Shown here piece by piece: positions 58,831 through 64,000 of a stretch of 64,000 nt of DNA (its first letter is position 1; every line of letters begins with the position of its first letter). Origin of the DNA: Rikenellaceae bacterium (GTDB taxonomy: Bacteria > Bacteroidota > Bacteroidia > Bacteroidales > Rikenellaceae). Under the pieces are notes generated by a model. It was not told the DNA's origin. It saw only the letters and a program-made list of their open reading frames with translations, and made no database searches. The stretch spans positions 6,361-70,360 of the forward strand of contig JAJBUQ010000027.1 in NCBI GenBank assembly GCA_020860245.1, read 5' to 3'. Both the position numbers and the translations under genes were made by a program.

Positions 58831-59091
58831 ATGGCTAATGAATTTGAAGATAAAACAGGGAATACGAATTTGTATGAAATCTATCCTGATATAGACAACA
58901 AAGTTCCGAACGCTCACAAAAACGACGGAATTGACGGAGTTAAAAGAACTGGAAAAACAGACGGATTCTTCGGAGATTCTGCTGGTTGCCGCGATAACGA
59001 CGGAGAGGATTTGGTCGAAGTGAGTGAACAGGAGATAATTCAGGACAACGACCTTGTTAATCCCGACGAGAATACGCTTGACAGAGGTTAA
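58831..59091 (+). CDS. small acidic hypothetical protein
   Basis: 86 residues, strongly hydrophilic and acidic, rich in D, E, N and G, with no membrane segment or signal peptide. I do not recognise the family. Support for a real gene: the ATG follows TTACTATT, a usual AT-rich leader; a TAnn-like TAGCATTG lies about 35 bp upstream; and a hairpin terminator begins 5 bp after the stop. A longer frame on the opposite strand is judged a shadow. It is likely disordered. Confidence 0.5.
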   Translation: MANEFEDKTGNTNLYEIYPDIDNKVPNAHKNDGIDGVKRTGKTDGFFGDSAGCRDNDGEDLVEVSEQEIIQDNDLVNPDENTLDRG

Positions 59092-59095
59092 AACA

Positions 59096-59120
59096 ATAGG
59101 GCGGTAAATTACCGCCTTAT
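59096..59120 (+). terminator. terminator after the small acidic gene
   Basis: Arms GGCGGT and ACCGCC extended by ATA/TAT, followed by TGTTTATTT. Confidence 0.75.
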
Positions 59121-59150
59121 GTTTATTTGGAATGAACATTATTTACGGTA

Positions 59151-59636
59151 ATGGAATTCATTAAACGTTACATGAAAAAAATAATATATATTTTGATTGC
59201 TGTCTTGGTATGCTTTTCTGCCGGATATGCCGCCAGTCTCTTCCAGGAAGATTCGTTAAGAGAATGGTATCCCTATCTTAATAAACCATCTATATTACCG
59301 CCGAATTTTGTTTTCCCGATAGCATGGAGTATTATTTATATTTTAATGGGTATATCGGCAGGATTAATAATGGACTCCTCGGATTCCAGAAGAAAAAATA
59401 TACTGTTGATCTTCGCAGTCCAATTTGTGCTGAATTTTTCTTGGAGTTTAATGTTTTTTTATTTCCGTAGTCCGGTGGCAGGTTTGATTGATATCTTCCT
59501 GTTGGATATGTTCGTAATTTATTATATTTTCAAATCCTATCCGGTTAATAAAATAAGTTCCTACCTGTTTATTCCGTATTTTTTATGGCTTCTATTTGCC
59601 ACTTATCTCAATAGCTATATACTTCTGAATAATTAA
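59151..59636 (+). CDS. tspO: TspO/MBR family protein
   Basis: 161-residue five-helix membrane protein that binds tetrapyrroles and sterol-like ligands. Signature residues are present: EWYPYLNKPSILPPNFVFPIAWS split across helices 1-2, LNFSWSLMFF, and the closing PYFLWLLFATYLN. Start ATG at 59151; an ATG 21 bp later is possible. In bacteria the family is tied to porphyrin or stress responses; no tetrapyrrole gene is adjacent. Confidence 0.93.
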   Translation: MEFIKRYMKKIIYILIAVLVCFSAGYAASLFQEDSLREWYPYLNKPSILPPNFVFPIAWSIIYILMGISAGLIMDSSDSRRKNILLIFAVQFVLNFSWSLMFFYFRSPVAGLIDIFLLDMFVIYYIFKSYPVNKISSYLFIPYFLWLLFATYLNSYILLNN

Positions 59637-59682
59637 TCCTATCCGGATAGATGAATTTATTTATAAATAAGGGAATTCCTCT

Positions 59683-61170
59683 TCACATTTGGCAGAAATA
59701 TTCAGGTTTACTCTCTTGGTGTGTAGGGCTGAGAGCAGTTATGGCGTATCGATATTTATAAGTTTCTTCAGCATCCGCAGCATAACGAGCCTCTTTGCCT
59801 CCTGTAACCATAAGTATATTTGCAGGATCCTCAAAGTCATCATCTCCGTCAATGGGGAATCTGTAAATTACGAATCTCTTATTATTTAACATAGGCTCCC
59901 AGTTAAATACCACATAGCCGTATTCGAAATTTAATACCGGACATTCCGGCTTCTCCGCCTCAATTGGTTTTATTCTATTATTTTCAGGTATTAGCGACTT
60001 ATATATGAATACCTTATCAGTGAGCAAATCACGCAGAGAATTATCCGCAAGGAATTTAGCGCTGTATAGGAATGCGCCGCCGATATTATCGAGACTGCGG
60101 TTCAATTGGATCTGCCGGACTATCTCCATTCCGCTTCTCCATTCAGGATTCGAAGACTTCGGATCGATGCGGTATAAGGCATTACCAGTATATAATGGAG
60201 TACCGTATGCGTTCTTATTCCACCATTCAGCAATTATCCTATAATCCGCGACTTTAAAACCTATGTGCCAATATATCTGCGGAGCTACGTAATCGATCCA
60301 TTTTTCACGTTCCCATTTTAAAATATCGGCATATAGATCGTCGTAATTTGTCTGGCCTGCGCGAGTGTCGGAACCGTCAGGATCGACCGAAGAATTCCGC
60401 CAAACCCCGAACGGCGATATACCGAACTCCACCCACGGTTTATTGGATTTTATGGTATCTGCAATCTGTTTCACGATTTCATCCACATTATCCCTGCGCC
60501 AGTCCTCTATATTTTTAAATCCGCGAGGATCGGCTTTATAATCGGAAGCATCTGGGAAATTCTGTCCTGCAATCCTGTAAGGGTAAAAATAATCGTCCAT
60601 GTGTACGGCATCTATATCGTAATTACGAACTATTTCTCCTACTATGGAACAAACATATTCGCGAACCTCTTGATTCGCAGGATTAAACATGACGGTCTTG
60701 CCGTAGGTAAGCGTACGGTTGCGGTATTTATTATACGGGTGGTCGGTATGTGTGGCATTAGAGATGTTCGAGTTATCCAGCCAAACCCTGTAAGGATTGA
60801 TCCATACGTGTACTGCAAGCCCTCTCTTCCCGCACTCCTCGATGACGAATTCCAATGGATCGTATCCCGGATGCCTGCCCTGCTCTCCGGTTAACCAGTG
60901 AGACCACGGTTCGAATGAAGAATTATAGAGAGCGTCCGCAGTAGGGCGTATCTGAAAAATTATAGTGTTCAGATTAGTGGCTACGGCATTATCGAGGATT
61001 GCAGTCATGTTTTTTTTCTGCGTCTCCACATCCATCCCTTGCGGAATCGGCCAGTCGATATTAGCTACTGTTGCGATCCATGTTCCCCTCATCTCTCGCT
61101 TGGAAGCACCTGCTGCAAGAAGAGGAATCAATAACAGTATGTATATAAATGTGGTTCTCATATATCTCAA
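59683..61170 (-). CDS. GHL10-type glycoside hydrolase (YddW/DUF187)
   Basis: 495 residues with a signal peptide (FIYILLLIPLLAAGAS). The (beta/alpha)8 domain of PF02638 begins at MRGTWIATVANIDWP and includes AVHMDDYFYPY with paired acidic residues and FGISPFGVWRN. The C-terminal 100 residues (from about 395) are a fibronectin-III-like beta domain. Family members are thought to act on cell-wall or exopolysaccharide glycans; YddW-like proteins are glucosaminidase-like. It is divergent from the DUF4861 gene. Confidence 0.88.
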   Translation of the reverse strand: MRYMRTTFIYILLLIPLLAAGASKREMRGTWIATVANIDWPIPQGMDVETQKKNMTAILDNAVATNLNTIIFQIRPTADALYNSSFEPWSHWLTGEQGRHPGYDPLEFVIEECGKRGLAVHVWINPYRVWLDNSNISNATHTDHPYNKYRNRTLTYGKTVMFNPANQEVREYVCSIVGEIVRNYDIDAVHMDDYFYPYRIAGQNFPDASDYKADPRGFKNIEDWRRDNVDEIVKQIADTIKSNKPWVEFGISPFGVWRNSSVDPDGSDTRAGQTNYDDLYADILKWEREKWIDYVAPQIYWHIGFKVADYRIIAEWWNKNAYGTPLYTGNALYRIDPKSSNPEWRSGMEIVRQIQLNRSLDNIGGAFLYSAKFLADNSLRDLLTDKVFIYKSLIPENNRIKPIEAEKPECPVLNFEYGYVVFNWEPMLNNKRFVIYRFPIDGDDDFEDPANILMVTGGKEARYAADAEETYKYRYAITALSPTHQESKPEYFCQM

Positions 61171-61184
61171 ATTTTAATATTCCG

Positions 61185-61225
61185 CAAAAATAACAAAGTT
61201 TTTTAAGGGCTTTATCCTATCTTTG
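61185..61225. promoter_or_regulatory. divergent promoters of GHL10 and DUF4861 genes
   Basis: TATTTTTG on minus (61185-61192) and TATCTTTG on plus (61218-61225). Confidence 0.6.
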
Positions 61226-61273
61226 CATTATTATGTTTAATAAATTACACATAACTCAACTAAAAGCATTACT

Positions 61274-62572
61274 ATGAAAAAACTTTTATTTTTCGCCGTG
61301 GCATTAGGGTTAGCATCCTGCTCCACCAAAACGGAAAACAAAGAATTAATCGTCGAGGTTAGCAATCCAGGCTCATTGGAGCGCATAGATGAAGCGGTAG
61401 TACTTACAAGGACGCAGTTAGCTCCGGAGAACGATAAATTTCTTCCTGCCGTTCTTGACACCGTAAGCGGTACTTATGTAGCATCTCAGCTCGACGACCT
61501 CGATGGAGACGGCAAGTGGGATGAACTTGCATTCGTCACAAATCTTGAGCCGGACGGAACATCGGTTTTGAAGATTGTTTGGGTCGATCCCGCCGATTAT
61601 CCGCAATTCCCCGTACGGACTAACATACGTTACGGACGAAAATTGTCAAAAGACAGTCCGATTGTGGAACTTGACTCGGACGTTATATATAAGGACCTCC
61701 AACAAACAATAAAAGACCTTGGGTTTTATCCGTTTCAGATGGACGGTGTGGCTTGGGAGAACGACAAAGGGGGGTTCCGCCACTACTTCGACGGACGCAA
61801 TAACCGCGACTATTTCGGTAAACGCGTAACTTACATGGTATTGGATTCGGTAGGTATCAAAGACGATGGATTTCCCGGCGATACATATCATGTTTGGGCT
61901 CATTGGGGACGCGACATCATGAGCGTCGGTTCTTCCTTCGGTATTGGAGGTCTTGGCGCATGGGTCGATGGTGAGCGTTTCGGAAGACTCGGAAGACTTG
62001 CATCGGAATTCGACGACAGAATCGATTCTACTAAATATACACGCATTACCGAAGGACCGGTCAGGAGTATATTTGCACTCGATTTCTACGGATGGGAAAT
62101 CGAGGATAATAAAGTGGATTCTATTCGTCAAATCGTTACTATCTGGGCTGGAAGACATAATTACGAAAATAAAGTTATTGCTTACTCGGACCTTCCGGAA
62201 GGAGTGGAACTTATAACTGGTATTGCACGTATATTTAACGATATGCCTCTTGAGGAGATAAAACTGGACAACTGCACTGTGATGGCAACACACGACCATC
62301 AGTCTTACGATAAGGAATTTATCATGGGTATGGGACTGATCATACCTAATAAATATCTTACGAGAATCTTCGACACCCCGGATCGGGGAATAGATTTTAC
62401 AAAGACGTGGTGCGCGGAAATTAAACTCGATAGTAATAGAGAAGCCGAGTTCTACGCTTACAGTGCATGGGAACATCAGGATGAACAGTTCCAAGACCGC
62501 GACTACTTCCTTGAATTTATGCGGAAGGAGGCTGAGAGATGGAATACTCTTGTTAGAGTAACTGTAAAATAA
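61274..62572 (+). CDS. DUF4861 family lipoprotein
   Basis: 432 residues with lipobox LGLASC (cysteine about 16). The core matches DUF4861: VSNPGSLERIDEAVVLTR, the GVAWENDKGGFRHYFDGRN block, and HWGRDIMSVGSSFGIGG. Family members occur in polysaccharide-utilisation loci and may act on uronic-acid or pectin-type glycans; activity is not established. Divergent GHL10 and a convergent sulfatase neighbour it, which supports a glycan role. Assignment is from memory of the family pattern. Confidence 0.72.
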   Translation: MKKLLFFAVALGLASCSTKTENKELIVEVSNPGSLERIDEAVVLTRTQLAPENDKFLPAVLDTVSGTYVASQLDDLDGDGKWDELAFVTNLEPDGTSVLKIVWVDPADYPQFPVRTNIRYGRKLSKDSPIVELDSDVIYKDLQQTIKDLGFYPFQMDGVAWENDKGGFRHYFDGRNNRDYFGKRVTYMVLDSVGIKDDGFPGDTYHVWAHWGRDIMSVGSSFGIGGLGAWVDGERFGRLGRLASEFDDRIDSTKYTRITEGPVRSIFALDFYGWEIEDNKVDSIRQIVTIWAGRHNYENKVIAYSDLPEGVELITGIARIFNDMPLEEIKLDNCTVMATHDHQSYDKEFIMGMGLIIPNKYLTRIFDTPDRGIDFTKTWCAEIKLDSNREAEFYAYSAWEHQDEQFQDRDYFLEFMRKEAERWNTLVRVTVK

Positions 62573-62588
62573 TATTGAAATTTCATAT

Positions 62589-62624
62589 AAAAACAGCGTA
62601 GTGTAGCCCACTACGCTGTTTTTA
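62589..62624. terminator. terminator after DUF4861 gene
   Basis: Arms AAAAACAGCGTAGTG and CACTACGCTGTTTTT. Confidence 0.9.
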
Positions 62625-62697
62625 TTATTGCATTCTTTAAGAACTTACTGGATTGGTTTGAAAAAATAAGGGAGATTCGTTAATTAGAGCAGTAGCT

Positions 62698-62735
62698 CAT
62701 AAGTAAGGCATGGACTTAACCATGCCTTACTTATG
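62698..62735. repeat. 16-bp inverted repeat near the sulfatase 3' end
   Basis: Arms CATAAGTAAGGCATGG and CCATGCCTTACTTATG with loop ACTTAA. On minus no T-run follows, so it is an unusual terminator or an mRNA 3' stabiliser. Confidence 0.6.
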
Positions 62736-62750
62736 GAGTTTTGAATATTT

Positions 62751-64000
62751 TTATTTTCTTTCTGTAGTAGGGAAGTTCGGATTGTCTGTTCTCATCGTAG
62801 CGAAATAATTCAACGCTTGTTCAACGAGTTCTGGATTACTATCTGATATATCGATTGTTTCTGCTACATCGTTTTTAAGGTTGTAAATTTCGACCTGATT
62901 TTCCAGTCCGTGTCTTATGGCTTTGTAATCGCCCATACGAACCGCTTGTTTGAATCTGGGACCTTCGTTCAACTCCCAGTAAAGTATATGATCCTTATCG
63001 TCCATCTCTGCTCCTTTGAGAACCGGAAGAAACGATACACCGTCGATATTATCCGGATAACCGATACCGGCAATTTCGCACATCGTAGGCATAACGTCCC
63101 AGAATGCGGATATATGATCTGTGACGGTTCCCGGTTGAATTTTTTCCGGCCAGCGAACTATCATAGGTTCGCGTATGCCTCCTTCGTAGAACGATCTCTT
63201 TATTCCGCGCAGCCCACCCGAACTGTTAAAGAATTCAGGATCGTTTCCGCCTTCCTGGTGAGGACCGTTATCGCTCGTGAACATGACTATGGTATTATCA
63301 TCTATACCAAGTTCCTTAAGCAGATCGAATAATTCGCCAACGTTACGGTCGAGTCTTGTTACCATACCTGCATAGGCTGCTTTGGGATACGGCTGAGGTA
63401 AGTAACGTTCGCCCCCCTGCCCTCCCGGATAAGGAACTTCCGGGAATTTGCCAACGAATTTCATCAGATCGTCATCCGGTACGAGAAGTTCCGCATGAGG
63501 CAACGTATAAGTGAGGAAGACTAAGAACGGTGCTTCCGACTCAGCTTGTTCACGGATATATTTCATCGCCTTGTCATGGATAAGATCGTGGGAATAAATT
63601 CCGTGCTGTCCGTTTTCGTTTTCTGCCAGTTCGACATTTCCAGTGTTGCACTGCAGCTGTACAGGATAATACGAATGCGCATCACGTTGATTGATATATC
63701 CAAAGAATTTATCGAATCCCTGCTCGGTCGGAACCCCGGTTGTGTTTAATTCTCCCAGTCCCCATTTACCGAACATTGCTGTCGAGTAGCCTTCGTTCTG
63801 AAATAGTTTGGCAATCGTTACATCTTCCGGAGTAAGCGGAACCCTCTCTCTGGTCGCAGAGAAGTTATCGCGAATTGTCGCATGCCCTGTGTGCATCCCC
63901 GTCATAAGCGCACACCTCGAAGGTGCGGACATCGATGCTCCTGCATAATGCTGGGTAAATTTAATGCCTTCGTCAGCCATTCTGTCGAGATTAGGGGTCT
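62751..64000 (-). CDS. S1-type sulfatase, serine form (5' end cut by window)
   Basis: Sulfate-ester hydrolase acting on sulfated glycans. 409 residues are seen from the internal MADEGIKF; the frame continues upstream as TPNLDRMADEG to the window edge, so the N-terminal 30-60 residues, including any signal peptide, are missing. The formylglycine site is the serine in SAPSRCALMTG, which needs an anaerobic sulfatase-maturating enzyme. FTSDNGPHQEGG and GLRGIKRSFYEGGIREP fit the arylsulfatase family. Substrate not evident. Confidence 0.93.
   Translation of the reverse strand, partial: TPNLDRMADEGIKFTQHYAGASMSAPSRCALMTGMHTGHATIRDNFSATRERVPLTPEDVTIAKLFQNEGYSTAMFGKWGLGELNTTGVPTEQGFDKFFGYINQRDAHSYYPVQLQCNTGNVELAENENGQHGIYSHDLIHDKAMKYIREQAESEAPFLVFLTYTLPHAELLVPDDDLMKFVGKFPEVPYPGGQGGERYLPQPYPKAAYAGMVTRLDRNVGELFDLLKELGIDDNTIVMFTSDNGPHQEGGNDPEFFNSSGGLRGIKRSFYEGGIREPMIVRWPEKIQPGTVTDHISAFWDVMPTMCEIAGIGYPDNIDGVSFLPVLKGAEMDDKDHILYWELNEGPRFKQAVRMGDYKAIRHGLENQVEIYNLKNDVAETIDISDSNPELVEQALNYFATMRTDNPNFPTTERK

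Noticed and set aside
58633..59139. 168-codon open frame on minus across the exporter end and the small acidic gene
   Set aside because: It overlaps the conserved end of the ABC gene, and its composition is that of an antisense frame.
61646..62611. 321-codon open frame on minus opposite the DUF4861 gene
   Set aside because: It is the antisense shadow of a well-supported lipoprotein gene and shows no family motif.

Overview
The window is a 64 kb chromosomal segment of a Bacteroidota bacterium, most likely order Bacteroidales. Three things point there. First, many genes are preceded by the Bacteroidota sigma -7 element TAnnTTTG, and Shine-Dalgarno sequences are absent. Second, lineage-typical families occur: TrpB2, DUF3108, DUF349 repeats, an HU-CCDC81/SPOR protein, a BNR_4 protein, DUF4861 and DUF3861. 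Third, the rhamnose cluster has the rhaK-rhaI-rhaP plus AraC-type rhaR layout known from Bacteroides. DNA is AT-rich throughout. I see no prophage, insertion sequence, CRISPR array or tRNA gene.

Positions 1-31,700 are mainly housekeeping. They hold trpB2, RNase P RNA (minus strand, directly after an acyl-CoA synthetase), a YqaA-type membrane protein/aroE/recG run, pyk-aroQ, thiL, a membrane metallophosphoesterase, thiD, a FtsB/DivIC protein, holA and a rhomboid. A soluble twin-ATPase ABC protein, guaA and pheT follow. Next come an etfB-etfA-acyl-CoA dehydrogenase operon, gcvH-mdh, a znuA-znuC-dagK-ridA run that lacks the zinc permease, an XRE regulator, and tatD-tcdA. Positions 31,800-39,400 carry a secreted polysaccharide-lyase-like beta-propeller coupled to a short-chain dehydrogenase, then DUF349, pyrG and yidC.

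Positions 39,400-45,800 are a rhamnose-uptake and catabolism locus: S41 peptidase and rhaR on minus, divergent from rhaB-rhaA-rhaT on plus, with an inverted repeat between the two promoters. The rhamnulose-1-phosphate aldolase is not here. Lgt, the HU/SPOR protein and the tmRNA gene follow.

Positions 48,100-51,700 hold the anaerobic ribonucleotide reductase genes nrdD-nrdG behind a cobalamin riboswitch. nrdD is interrupted by one in-frame TAG at codon 351; everything on both sides is intact and in the same frame. This is the most interesting point in the window. A plausible reading is that a B12-dependent reductase elsewhere makes this anaerobic enzyme dispensable when B12 is available.

Positions 51,800-64,000 are accessory: a secreted esterase, a GH3 lipoprotein, a heterodimeric ABC exporter with one degenerate ATP site, a small acidic protein, a TspO homologue, a GHL10-type glycosidase, a DUF4861 lipoprotein and a serine-type sulfatase cut by the window edge. 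Together with the rhamnose genes and the lyase-like protein they suggest use of sulfated or rhamnose-containing polysaccharides. I found no clearly new multi-gene system.
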